Source of the DNA: JAGVSR01 sp963825555
GTDB lineage: Bacteria; Pseudomonadota; Alphaproteobacteria; Rhizobiales; Hyphomicrobiaceae
DNA length: 64,000 nucleotides
Direction of reading: 5' to 3'
Assembly: GCA_963825555.1 (NCBI GenBank)
Contig: CAWGTZ010000015.1
Location: forward strand, 186,001-250,000
Below, piece by piece: positions 35,696-44,369 of the stretch. Under the pieces are notes generated by a model. That model worked only from the letters and a program-made list of their open reading frames with translations, was not told where the DNA came from and searched no databases. The position numbers were made by a program, and so were the translations under genes. Position 1 is the first letter of the stretch. Every line of letters starts with the position of its first letter.

Positions 35696-36277
35696 ATGAT
35701 GAGATCGCTCTATGACTGGATGATGCGTACGGCAGCGAGCGATCGCGCGCCGACGGCCCTGTTCTGGGTATCGTTCATCGAAAGCTCGGTATTCCCCATC
35801 CCGCCCGACGTGATGTTGATCCCCATGGCCATCGCCAACCGGCTAAAGGCCTGGTGGTTCGCGGCGGTAGCGACAATGGGTTCCGTCATTGGCGGGCTTG
35901 CCGGCTACGCGATCGGCTATTTCCTTTTCGATCTCGTGGGCAAACCGATCCTCGATCTGTACGGCTACGGTGAGAAGTTTCAAACATTTGCCGCCCAATA
36001 TAATGAGTACGGCGCCTGGATCGTCTTCATGGCGGGACTGACACCGTTTCCCTACAAGGTCATCACGATCGCGAGCGGCACGACAGGGCTCAATCTGGCC
36101 GTGTTCCTGCTGGCGAGCGTGCTTGCGCGCGGCATTCGTTTCTTTGCTGTCGCAGGTCTGCTTTATTACTTCGGTCAGCCGATCCGGGACTTCATAGAGC
36201 GCTACTTCGGCATCCTGACGATAGTTTTCTTCGTCTTGCTCGTGGGCGGTTTCGCTGCCATCAAGTTCCTGCTCTGA
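35696..36277 (+). CDS. DedA/YqaA-type inner membrane protein
   Basis: 193 residues with about five hydrophobic spans. The motif FIESSVFPIPPDVMLIPMAIAN near residue 27 and the later GYAIGYFLFDLVGKP and FMAGLTPFPYKVITIASG segments are typical of the SNARE-associated/VTT (DedA) family, YqaA branch. DedA proteins act as lipid scramblase-like membrane proteins and affect envelope integrity; the exact lipid here is unknown. dsbB follows after 27 nt on the same strand, so the two are probably co-transcribed. Confidence 0.88.
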   Translation: MMRSLYDWMMRTAASDRAPTALFWVSFIESSVFPIPPDVMLIPMAIANRLKAWWFAAVATMGSVIGGLAGYAIGYFLFDLVGKPILDLYGYGEKFQTFAAQYNEYGAWIVFMAGLTPFPYKVITIASGTTGLNLAVFLLASVLARGIRFFAVAGLLYYFGQPIRDFIERYFGILTIVFFVLLVGGFAAIKFLL

Positions 36278-36304
36278 CGTCTGGTCCGCCCGCGAGGACA
36301 CCGC

Positions 36305-36823
36305 ATGCTCGATACAACCGAGAGGCCCGAACTCGCCAACGCCTATCGCCTAGGCGCGCTGGCGCTCGTCATGAGCATCGGTGTGATCGGCACAGCGTTC
36401 GGCTTTGAATACATCGGCGGTTATGCGCCCTGCCCGCTTTGTCTTATTCAACGCTACGCCTATTACGCCGCCATTCCGCTGCTGTTCGCCGCCATGGCTC
36501 TGGCTATGGAACGGCCTCGGCCCGCAGCCTTGCTCTTCTTTGCCGTGTCCCTGGGATATCTCGCCAACACTGGTCTTGGCGCTTACCACGCCGGCGTCGA
36601 ATGGCATTTCTGGCCGGGCCCCGAGACCTGCGCCACCCAGCAGGCTCTGCCGACCACGCCGGCGGATCTGTTGAAGGGCCTATCGGAAGCCCGGGTCGTG
36701 CGCTGTGACGAGGCGACATGGCGCCTGTTCGGCTTGTCGTTCGCGGGATGGAACGCCGTGATCTCGCTTGTGCTCTTCGCGATAACGCTGCAGGCAGCTT
36801 TTGCGGCGACCGCTCGCGACTAA
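36305..36823 (+). CDS. dsbB: Disulfide bond formation protein B
   Basis: 172 residues with four membrane helices. The first periplasmic cysteine pair is in YAPCPLCLIQRYAYY (CxxC), and the second pair is formed by Cys in PGPETCATQ and in ARVVRCDEATW. It reoxidises DsbA and passes electrons to quinones. GAGGACACCGC precedes the ATG at 36305. Directly after the stop the DNA turns AT-rich. Confidence 0.95.
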   Translation: MLDTTERPELANAYRLGALALVMSIGVIGTAFGFEYIGGYAPCPLCLIQRYAYYAAIPLLFAAMALAMERPRPAALLFFAVSLGYLANTGLGAYHAGVEWHFWPGPETCATQQALPTTPADLLKGLSEARVVRCDEATWRLFGLSFAGWNAVISLVLFAITLQAAFAATARD

Positions 36824-37815
36824 AAATCAAATAAAATCAAAGATTTATAAAATTGTTGCCAGAATCTGGTGCGGTTCGGCCCGTCTAGTCACTGGCGAGA
36901 ATGGAACATGAACAGATTGCAAGCGAATTTCCTTGGATAGAACCCATAGCTGCCATTTTTGCGCCCGACTGTGACAGTTAATTCACACCAAGCGCGGAAC
37001 ACAAATGGAACGGTTGATCAGTCGCGTCGGTTCCAGATGATTTCGAGCGGTGTGAAGGAGTGGTCGCGTGACGGGGATTTTAGTTCGTACCCCCTCTTTG
37101 CCCAGGCAGGTCTTGTCGCGTTGTTTGCGTCCTGCCGGCGTCAAGGTGGAGAGTCTGACCGGTGACACGCCGTCCGTTGGATCGGTTCCGCCCCTCAGTT
37201 TTGTAATGCGTAGCGTACTTGTTGCGTCTGTTGCGTATGAGTTGCCCAAACCAAAGAGCGTGCTGAAAGGTGCGTTCCAGTCTCTGAAGCGAGCGGTCTG
37301 GCGTGAAAAGTCCAAGCGTCTGGCCAGACTGCTCCCCAGAGGGCCGTCCCCTGATCGGGACACTTCAGTTTGTGCGCGTTCGAGTGGCGGTGCTGGATCC
37401 CCGATCGTTGTGTCGAGTTCTCGTCCGCCGCGTTTCAGTTGAGTGAGAGTTCGATGCAGACCCAGTCCGGTGCGTGGCGTCCCTTGTCCGATCTCGTCGT
37501 CGTCATCGTCAATGATGTTGCACAAGCCCTTACACCCATTTCCGCGCCCGCAACTGCCGAAAGCAGCACGGAGCACGGATGAGATCCTGAAGAATTCGCG
37601 AAAGGCTTGGAACATCCTTTCGCTACGAGTTGGCAGGCACATCGAGTGCCGGACCCGCAGTCCAAGACGGCACTACATGACACAGTTCAGCGTAGTGGTG
37701 CCAATTGCACTGGGTGTGCCTGCCACCATTTCGCTGGATGCGGGCCAGCGACGTTTGTGTGTGTGTGTCAGTGCCAGTACCTCAAGTTTCAGTAAACAGA
37801 ATGGAGCAAGCCCCC
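36824..37815. other. Gene-poor region of about 1 kb
   Basis: No convincing gene. The first 140 nt is strongly AT-rich, with two AAAATCAAA copies near 36824-36843. The rest has a base composition less GC-rich than its neighbours and codon-like third positions rich in T. One frame at 37068-37442 (GTG start, 124 codons) has an excellent AAGGAG 7 nt upstream, but the protein resembles nothing and has unusual composition. A (TG)6 run lies at 37756-37767, and a CGTCGTCGTCATCGTC run near 37492-37508. It may be an untranslated or regulatory region, a decayed gene, or acquired DNA. Confidence 0.5.
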
Positions 37816-38046
37816 ATGCCCCTCGATCGAACGATGCCCGGCCACATCAATCCTGTTCAGTGGCAGCAGGCGCAAGGCGTTGCGCGCCAGACCTGCGCGC
37901 GGTTTTTCCGCGACGGCGGCACGCCCGAGGACGCGCTGGACGCCTTCGGTCTCTCGGCAGATGAGACGGCTAGCATCGACTGGAGCCGTGCCGTCGACGC
38001 AATCGCCCAGACACTTTGCATGACGCCGCACCGCCGAGCGGCCTAG
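37816..38046 (+). CDS. Small conserved-looking protein of unknown function
   Basis: 76 residues, starting MPLDRTMPGHINPVQWQQAQG and rich in acidic and alanine residues; it contains two cysteines (QTCARFF, TLCMTPH). The ATG at 37816 has GGAG 9 nt upstream; an in-frame ATG at 37801 and a longer open frame exist but have no ribosome-binding site. The composition (ALDAFGLSADE, RAVDAIAQTL) suggests a helical soluble protein. A Rho-independent terminator follows within 60 nt, which supports a real transcription unit. No family name can be given. Confidence 0.65.
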   Translation: MPLDRTMPGHINPVQWQQAQGVARQTCARFFRDGGTPEDALDAFGLSADETASIDWSRAVDAIAQTLCMTPHRRAA

Positions 38047-38101
38047 GCGCCAGCCTTTGCTTAGTGACTTTCGATCCTTCCCAATTCGCTTCTGGCCCTG
38101 G

Positions 38102-38125
38102 GTAGCTCCGGGGCTACTTTTTTAT
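38102..38125 (+). terminator. Rho-independent terminator
   Basis: GTAGC-TCCGGG-GCTAC at 38102-38117 is followed at once by six T and then ATT on the plus strand. It ends the small gene at 37816-38046. Confidence 0.7.
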
Positions 38126-38227
38126 TCGGGTCCGCGCCATCCTGTCCGCATGCTCTAGGGATGTCTCGAAACTCGCGTTATGAGGAAGGAGCGAAAAATT
38201 CTTCCGATCGATGGGCCTCACGTCAAC

Positions 38228-39118
38228 ATGCGACTCGTCATTTCAGGCTGGCACGGACAGTTGGCGCGCGCGCTGACTGATGCAGCGCTGTCTGCTTCGG
38301 ATGTTGCGGCGGTGGCGGTCGGCAGGCCGGCTCTCGACGTGCGTGATCCGCGATCCATCGAACGCGCCTTCGCCGATATCACCCCCGATCTCGTAATCAA
38401 CACTGCGGCCTATACGGCTGTCGACGATGCCGAGTCAGAGCCGGAGAAGGCATTCGTCCTTAATCGCGATGGTGCACGCCAATTCGCAGCCGCTGCCGCC
38501 CGCCGTAACGTGCCGATCATTCATCTATCGACGCACTATGTTTTCGACGGCAAGAAGACGGAACCTTATGTGGAGACCGATGCGACGGTACCGGAGACGG
38601 TCTATGGCAGGTCCAAGCTCGACGGCGAAAATGCCGTGCGCGATGCCAACCCGCACCACGTCATTCTGAGGAGCGGTTGGGTTTTCAGCGCAACGGGTCG
38701 GAACTTTTTCACGCGGGTCTGTGAACTGACCACATGCAAGAACGCGCCATTGGAGATGGTCTGCGATCAACGGGGCAATCCCACCTACGCCCCCGATCTG
38801 GCTCAGGCCATTCTTGCAATTGCAAGGCAGATCATCGCACGCGGTTCGGATGAGCCAGTGTGGGGCACCTATCACGCCGCTGCTGGAGGAACCGCCAGCT
38901 GGTATGATGCGGCCCAGGAGATTGTGAGGCGCTTGGGGGAAGCGGGCAGGCCGGTGATAGATGTTCATCCCATCACCACCGTCGAGTATCCGACAAAAGC
39001 GAAGCGGCCAGCCAACGGCACACTCGACTGCGCCAAGCTTGAACGCACCTTCGGCTGCCGTTTGCCTGCATGGCAGGATGGCATTGCCGCATGCATGGCC
39101 CGGCGGCTCGCTGATTGA
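38228..39118 (+). CDS. rfbD: dTDP-4-dehydrorhamnose reductase-like protein
   Basis: 296 residues, an extended short-chain dehydrogenase. The N-terminal dinucleotide fold (MRLVISGWHGQLARAL), DLVINTAAYTAVDDAESEPEKAF, LSTHYVFDG and the catalytic YGRSKLDGE (YxxxK) are typical of RmlD/RfbD, which makes dTDP-L-rhamnose. The third glycine of the GxxGQLG loop is Ala here. The frame is open from an ATG at 38180, but the family start is at 38228. The partner genes rmlA, rmlB and rmlC are not next to it, so it may serve a related sugar pathway. Confidence 0.88.
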   Translation: MRLVISGWHGQLARALTDAALSASDVAAVAVGRPALDVRDPRSIERAFADITPDLVINTAAYTAVDDAESEPEKAFVLNRDGARQFAAAAARRNVPIIHLSTHYVFDGKKTEPYVETDATVPETVYGRSKLDGENAVRDANPHHVILRSGWVFSATGRNFFTRVCELTTCKNAPLEMVCDQRGNPTYAPDLAQAILAIARQIIARGSDEPVWGTYHAAAGGTASWYDAAQEIVRRLGEAGRPVIDVHPITTVEYPTKAKRPANGTLDCAKLERTFGCRLPAWQDGIAACMARRLAD

Positions 39119-39318
39119 GCTGCAATCAACCGTCCCCGGTCCCGCGATCCAGCAGCCTCTCCGCCTCGGCTGCCTTGATCGGAAGTTCCTATAAATGCTT
39201 GTTTTTCATGGTCTCTGCCTTGACCTGAACAGCAGATAAGCCACCTTTATGAAAGTGTCACAATTCTTCGAAGTCCGGCGGAGATTTCTAGCCCATTCTC
39301 GTGGTCAGAGAGGTTGCG

Positions 39319-39600
39319 ATGAAGCGTCGTATGGTTGGCATTTTGGGTCTCGCATGTTTGGCGATGGGCTCGTTTCCGCTTGTGGCTGGAGCCGTTGAGA
39401 GCCGGCTCGTCAGCGGCCAGATCAAGGCCTGCAGCAAGTACCAATCAGGCAAATGCACGACCGGAGACGTTCGTACCACCTCGCAGGGCAAGCAGGTGCG
39501 TCTCAAGGGCGGCACTTGGATCTGGTGTTCGGGGGACTGCCGTGACGCGCTGCGTGCGGCGACGGTGGATTTCTGGATGGAGCAGAAACTCTCCAACTGA
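39319..39600 (+). CDS. Small secreted cysteine-containing protein
   Basis: 93 residues. The signal peptide MKRRMVGILGLACLAMGSFP...GAVES is clear. The mature part of about 65 residues has four cysteines (KACSKY, GKCTTG, IWCSGDC), enough for two disulfides, and is basic in the middle (QGKQVRLKGG). GAGAGG precedes the ATG at 39319; an in-frame GTG at 39301 is less likely. No known family was recognised. It is followed by the ABC/HlyD operon after 456 nt. Confidence 0.7.
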   Translation: MKRRMVGILGLACLAMGSFPLVAGAVESRLVSGQIKACSKYQSGKCTTGDVRTTSQGKQVRLKGGTWIWCSGDCRDALRAATVDFWMEQKLSN

Positions 39601-40056
39601 CCAAGAAGTGAACCGGCCGTTAAATTATAGATCAGCGTCTTCGCAATCCGTTCGGGTTAGCGTCTCGTAAAAACATCCAGGCTGTATCTTCGCGCTTTCT
39701 TCAGAGCGGAAACGATGGCAGACGGCACGTGCTGTCGCTTGGGGGCGTTGTTTGCGCCCAGGAGGAGGCCGAGTTCCAGCGTGCCCGCTCGTTCGCTTCG
39801 TGCGACCCATCGTCCAATCGGGCCGCACGCAGGATGGGAGTCTTGAAATCGGCCTGTGCCTTCCAAACTAAGATCAGGTCCTGGCAGTTTGGGTGAATAG
39901 CCCGGCTCCAGTGCTCTCCGGTCCATCTTTCTGTCTTCCGATCGAGGGTAGATCTGAAAAAGAGCGGGCCTGGAATTCCCACAAAGTTCGAAGGTGCTTG
40001 GGCCTCGGCCGCTGACAGCAAGGGCATGCTGCCATTTGCGAAATGAAGGAACTGTG
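39601..40056. other. Intergenic stretch before the ABC/HlyD operon
   Basis: About 450 nt without a convincing gene. A minus-strand frame of 108 codons (39701-40027) has reasonable codon use but no family resemblance, and its start lies 29 nt from the start of the divergent ABC gene. AAGGAA just before 40057 is the ribosome-binding site of that gene. The promoter of the ABC/HlyD operon should be here; no clear boxes were found. Confidence 0.4.
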
Positions 40057-41667
40057 ATGAACAAGATGGGCCCCGGCACGCCTTGGGTGGGTATTTTGCG
40101 GCCCACTTGGCAGCTCATCGAGCTTGACCGCCGCGAGATCCTTCTCCTTTTCATTTACACGATCGCGTTGGGCACCGTGACGGCTTCCGTTCCGTTCGTG
40201 TCCCAGATTCTGGTGAACCAGGCTGCATTCACCGGTTCTGCGCCGCCGATCGTCGCTCTCTCGGTCATTATCCTGGGTGTAATGCTGATCGGAGCCTGCA
40301 TTCGGCTTTTCCAGATCAGGGTCTCGGCGCTCATTGCAAAGCGCACGTTCGTTAGAACGGCGATGACCGGTACGCGCTCCCTTCTGAACTTCCCATCGGG
40401 ACGATACGAGTTCGACGACCGGGAGGTCGCCAACCGTTTCTTCGATGTCATGAACTTTCAGGTTCGCTTTTCCTTCCTGATTTCAGAGGTGCTGGGCATC
40501 ATTGTTTTCAGCATCCTGGGCGTCGTGTTGTTGAGCTTCTATCATCCCCTGTTTCTGGGCTTCAGCCTGATCTTGCTGCTCTCGTGCCTCCTGGTGATCT
40601 TTTCGCTTGCCAAGCGCGGTATCGGCTTAAGCTATGCCCGATCATCGGAGAAGTATCAGGTCGCCTATTGGATCTCTCAAGTTGCCGAATACCGGTCCCT
40701 GCTGCGTCAGTCTGCTGACAGGAAGCTCGTTTATGGCCGCACCGATGAGCTCGCCACGCGCTACGTCCGTGCATACTTCAGATATCTGCGCCTGATCCTG
40801 CTGCAAAGCGGCGCGATCTACGTCATTCAGGCCGTGGCAAGTGCAGCCTTCTTCGGATTGGGCGGTTGGCTTGTGGTGCAGGGCCAGCTCAATCTCGGCC
40901 AGCTGGTGGCGGCGGAGATCGTACTGTTGGCTATCGTCGGTTCTTTGGGCCGCTTCAGCTTCTATATCGACAGCTTCTACGAGATGGCAGTCTCGGCCAG
41001 CAAGGTGAGCGATCTCACCAATGTCGGCCGGGAGCCGAATTCGGGTTCGCCGTTGGTCGAAGTTCAGTCGTTCCGGGGCCTGGAGATTGCATCGCCACTG
41101 TTGAACGAGCCCCTGCAGCTCGTGGCCGGAGATGTCGTGGCGTTGCGCGGTGGCAAGAGGAGCGACTGCAGCCAGCTATTGCGAGAGCTCGCGCTTGACC
41201 GCTCCGACTTGGTGGATGTGCATTGGGACTGTGACCCGGCACTTGACCGGGCGTCCGGAGCGCAACATACGCTGATCTTGGTGCGTCCGGCGGTCTTGCG
41301 CATGACTCTTGCCGAGAACCTCGCGCTGCTGAGTGACGAAGCCACGATCGAATCGGCGCGCTCGAAGGTCCTGGACCTGCCGCTGTTAACGGCAGGCGAA
41401 AAGGCTACAGCCGACCAGCCGCTGACCGATCTCGACATCAGCATGTCGGACCGGGCCCGCTATGCGGTTGCACGCACTTTTCTGGCGAACCAGAACGTCA
41501 TCCTGCTCGACATGTTCTTCAATCTTATGGAGCTCTCCGACCAGATGGCGTTCGTGCAGGAATTCCGTAAGAGGTTTCCGGACAAGGTGCTGATCATCAA
41601 TTCCTTCGACAAGGAAATCGATCCGTTCGTGACGAAAATCGTCCAGCTGCGGGAGAAATCCGAATGA
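40057..41667 (+). CDS. ABC-exporter-like protein with degenerate nucleotide-binding domain
   Basis: 536 residues. The N-terminal 310 form a type I exporter membrane domain with about five or six spans (TIALGTVTASVPFVSQILVNQA; GLGGWLVVQGQLNLGQLVAAE). The remaining 220 align with an ABC nucleotide-binding domain, but every catalytic motif is lost: Walker A reads LRGGKRSDCS (363-372), the LSGGQ signature reads ISMSD (461-465), the Walker B Glu is Met in VILLDMFF (481-488), and the H-loop His is absent in INSFDKE. The fold-supporting TLAENLALL is kept. An active ATPase is not expected. The start ATG at 40057 has AAGGAA upstream. It is translationally coupled to the HlyD gene. Confidence 0.85.
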   Translation: MNKMGPGTPWVGILRPTWQLIELDRREILLLFIYTIALGTVTASVPFVSQILVNQAAFTGSAPPIVALSVIILGVMLIGACIRLFQIRVSALIAKRTFVRTAMTGTRSLLNFPSGRYEFDDREVANRFFDVMNFQVRFSFLISEVLGIIVFSILGVVLLSFYHPLFLGFSLILLLSCLLVIFSLAKRGIGLSYARSSEKYQVAYWISQVAEYRSLLRQSADRKLVYGRTDELATRYVRAYFRYLRLILLQSGAIYVIQAVASAAFFGLGGWLVVQGQLNLGQLVAAEIVLLAIVGSLGRFSFYIDSFYEMAVSASKVSDLTNVGREPNSGSPLVEVQSFRGLEIASPLLNEPLQLVAGDVVALRGGKRSDCSQLLRELALDRSDLVDVHWDCDPALDRASGAQHTLILVRPAVLRMTLAENLALLSDEATIESARSKVLDLPLLTAGEKATADQPLTDLDISMSDRARYAVARTFLANQNVILLDMFFNLMELSDQMAFVQEFRKRFPDKVLIINSFDKEIDPFVTKIVQLREKSE

Positions 41668-42728
41668 AGGGAACGCCGCTTGAAGCACTGAACTCGGCAT
41701 CCTACCGGATGCTTGGAACTCCTCGGCTATTGCGCCGGTCGGCCCTTGTCATTGTATTTTGTTTCATAATGCTCATCGGTCTTCTCGTCTTTCTTCCATG
41801 GCAACAAACGGCCGTGGGCGATGGGCGGGTAATCGCATTCGCGCCCGGCGAGCGGGTCCAGTCCATCACGTCCAATATCGATGGGCGGGTGGAGAAGTGG
41901 TTCGCACGCGAGGGTGACAAGGTGCAGGAGGGCGATCTGCTCGCCCGCATGGCAGATAACGACCCTGATATTATCGATCGTCTGAAGAGCGAGCGCGATG
42001 CTCTCGTCCGCGAGATCCGCGCGCTTGAGCTCAGCGTGCAGATGTCGGCCAACAATCGTGAGCGCCAGCGCGCACTTCTGAAGAAGGAGTTCTCGACGCA
42101 GACGGCGCTGGAGCAGGCCAAGATTGCCGAGGCACGGGCTCAGAAGGATCTCGCCGACGCCGAAGGCCGGCTGGCAAAGCTCGATACAAACATCGCTCGC
42201 CAGCTGATGCAGGATATCCGCGCTCCGCGGGCTGGCGTGGTACAGAGCATCCTGGTCGGCGAGAACAGCGGGCTAATCAAGTCGGGCGCGGCGATCGCGC
42301 AGCTTGTTCCGCTGACCAAGGAACGCACGGTCGAACTATTCCTGAACGGCCTCGATCTGCCGTTCATTCGCATCGGACAGGAAGTGCGACTGCAGTTCGA
42401 AGGCTGGCCTATTCTGCAATTCTCCGGCCTGCCGGAGCTTTCGACGGGCACGTTCCGCGGCGTCATCAAGATCATCGATCCGTCCGACGACGGTCAGGGT
42501 AACTTCCGGGTCGTGGTCGCGCAGGCCGAGGATTCGCCTTGGCCGGAACCTGAGCTCTTGCGTCAAGGGGTGCGTGCCCGTGGCTGGGTGCAGATGAACC
42601 GCGTGCCGCTGTGGTTCGAGATCTGGCGTCTGATCAACGATCTACCGCCGTTTCCCGTGCCGCTGTCGAACGCACAAGGGGCCGCGCAGCAGAACGGGTC
42701 CAACGGGACGACGTCGACGACGGAGTGA
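41664..42728 (+). CDS. HlyD-family membrane-fusion protein paired with the degenerate ABC protein
   Basis: 354 residues. A membrane span at about 26-46 (ALVIVFCFIMLIGLLVFLPW) is followed by a lipoyl-like part (ITSNIDGRVEKWFAREGDKVQEGDLLARM), a coiled coil (about 95-180) and DIRAPRAGVVQSILVGENSGLIKSGA. The C-terminus has VRARGWVQMNRVPLWFEIWRLINDLPP and ends in a Gln/Asn/Ser/Thr-rich tail. The ATG overlaps the ABC gene's stop (ATGA), so the two proteins are made together and likely form one complex spanning the periplasm. No TolC-type gene is adjacent. Confidence 0.9.
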   Translation: MKGTPLEALNSASYRMLGTPRLLRRSALVIVFCFIMLIGLLVFLPWQQTAVGDGRVIAFAPGERVQSITSNIDGRVEKWFAREGDKVQEGDLLARMADNDPDIIDRLKSERDALVREIRALELSVQMSANNRERQRALLKKEFSTQTALEQAKIAEARAQKDLADAEGRLAKLDTNIARQLMQDIRAPRAGVVQSILVGENSGLIKSGAAIAQLVPLTKERTVELFLNGLDLPFIRIGQEVRLQFEGWPILQFSGLPELSTGTFRGVIKIIDPSDDGQGNFRVVVAQAEDSPWPEPELLRQGVRARGWVQMNRVPLWFEIWRLINDLPPFPVPLSNAQGAAQQNGSNGTTSTTE

Positions 42729-42867
42729 TATGGCCACGTAGCTCGGCCGTCAAAGATCGTTTGCGGGCTGTCACCTCCGCGCGGAGAAGGCGTCTGGCGC
42801 CTATCGTTTTCAACGCGGACGACGCGACGCTTGCCTCGTCTCGCATGTGAGGCGGCATGTCGACGAG

Positions 42868-44208
42868 CTAGGGCGTCCGCCGTACGAAGTCTTTTGCCAG
42901 CGCATGATAGAGAGGTTCGGGGCTGATCCGCCGCGATATGTAGGTTGCCAAGACCGAAGTCGCCATGAGCGGAATGATCATGTCCCGATGGCTGGTCATC
43001 TCCATGACGATGATGCTGGCAGTCAGCGGCGATTGCACCACGGCAGCGAAGTACCCGGCCATCATCAATAGAACGAGCACGCGCGTGTCGATCCACGTGA
43101 AGACGGTGCCCGCCATAGATCCGATGCCGCCGCCCACGGCCAGTGACGGAGAAAACAGGCCTCCGGGAATTCCGCTGATCGACGACAAGAGGGTGGTCAG
43201 CATCTTTGCCAAACCGTACCACCACGGCAATTCCACGCCATGTTCGAGCCCGGCGCGCATTTCGGCATAGCCGTTGCCCGAGGCGTAGCCGTTGGTCGCA
43301 ATACTCAGCAACGCGACAACGATCCCGCATAGCGCCGCAAAGGTCATCGGGCGGCTGAACAGTGCAGAGAGGTAGGCAGGGGGAGTCGACTTCAATGTGA
43401 TCATGGCGCGGCTGAACAGGCCGCCTAAAACGCCGCCAAAAATCGCAGAGATCGGGATAGCCATCCAGCCGTAAGGACGGGCTTCGGGCATCAGCAACTC
43501 ACCGAAGTAGGGATAGTTTCCGACGAGCAGCCAGCTCACGCCGCCAGCAATCACCACCGAAGCGATCACCATCTCGTTAATTCTGCCATCGAAGGCCTTG
43601 GCGAGTTCCTCGATCGCGAAGACAATTCCCGCAAGCGGCGCATTGAATGCCGCAGCGATGCCGGCCGCCGCGCCCCCGAGGACGAGGCCATTCCGGTGCC
43701 CCATCCCGACAAGGCCGCCGATTGCAAACATAATGGATGCGCCAATCTGTACCGTGGGGCCTTCACGTCCAACGGACGCGCCGAAAAAGATCGCAAGGGT
43801 CGTGAGGACCATCTTGGCGACCATCGTGTCGAAGCCGAGTAAGCTGCGCCGCATGGCATCGTTGTGGCTGGCGCGCGCGGCAATGACTTGCGGAATGCCA
43901 CTGCCAGTTGCCGCGGGAAACCAGCGGTGGGTGATGCCGGCGACAATAGCGAAGCCCAACGGCGTCATGATCAGCGGCAGCCACGGCCACTTAGCAAACA
44001 GATGGCTGTAGAGGTCCTGGGCTCCGTCGGCGCCTTTGGCAAAGCCGACTGAAACTACGCCGACCACAACGGCACCGGCCAGGAAGACGAGAGGGCGCCT
44101 CCACATCTCCTGCGACAGACTGACGTACAGGATACGGCGCATGCGCCTTGTTGTGCGCCAAAGTTTGGTTCGCCAGAGCTTTGCAGCCGGCGATTTAGGC
44201 TCTTGCAT
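42868..44208 (-). CDS. ClC-family chloride channel/antiporter
   Basis: 446 residues with about 10-12 hydrophobic helices. Selectivity-filter motifs are present: TGSGIPQVIAA, GREGPTVQIGAS (with the gating Glu) and GIPGGLFSPSLAVGG. A Glu in FAIEELAKAF corresponds to the proton-pathway Glu of bacterial antiporters, so Cl-/H+ exchange is likely. The N-terminal tail contains a short duplication, KLWRT-KLWRT. There is no CBS domain. The ATG at 44206-44208 has GGGTAGGAA upstream. It is convergent with the HlyD gene. Confidence 0.93.
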   Translation of the reverse strand: MQEPKSPAAKLWRTKLWRTTRRMRRILYVSLSQEMWRRPLVFLAGAVVVGVVSVGFAKGADGAQDLYSHLFAKWPWLPLIMTPLGFAIVAGITHRWFPAATGSGIPQVIAARASHNDAMRRSLLGFDTMVAKMVLTTLAIFFGASVGREGPTVQIGASIMFAIGGLVGMGHRNGLVLGGAAAGIAAAFNAPLAGIVFAIEELAKAFDGRINEMVIASVVIAGGVSWLLVGNYPYFGELLMPEARPYGWMAIPISAIFGGVLGGLFSRAMITLKSTPPAYLSALFSRPMTFAALCGIVVALLSIATNGYASGNGYAEMRAGLEHGVELPWWYGLAKMLTTLLSSISGIPGGLFSPSLAVGGGIGSMAGTVFTWIDTRVLVLLMMAGYFAAVVQSPLTASIIVMEMTSHRDMIIPLMATSVLATYISRRISPEPLYHALAKDFVRRTP

Positions 44209-44369
44209 TTCCTACCCTTCGGAGCGCCGCTCGCGGCGCGAGATGCAAGAGTAGCGAGCATTTTCCGGACCGCCAACTTCCTGGTCGAAGATGATCAGGT
44301 TCGATGCAGGCGGATGACGCATATGCACGTCTGGAAATGGATAAGCAATGTGCCGGTCGCACGAGGTTC

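Noticed and set aside
36983..37642. Minus-strand open frame of 219 codons in the gene-poor region
   Set aside because: Low-complexity, Arg/Thr-rich product with an acidic run from a CGTCGT repeat, no ribosome-binding site and no family resemblance.
37443..37964. Plus-strand open frame of 173 codons overlapping the small gene at 37816
   Set aside because: Its C-terminal half is an Arg-rich shadow of the small gene and the N-terminal half has no protein-like pattern.
39701..40027. Minus-strand open frame of 108 codons upstream of the ABC/HlyD operon
   Set aside because: Codon use is acceptable, but there is no recognisable family or clear ribosome-binding site, and it would leave only 29 nt for a divergent promoter.
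43998..44208. Tandem duplication in the ClC gene (KLWRT-KLWRT)
   Set aside because: Only five residues in a disordered N-terminal tail, with diverged codons; not likely to matter.
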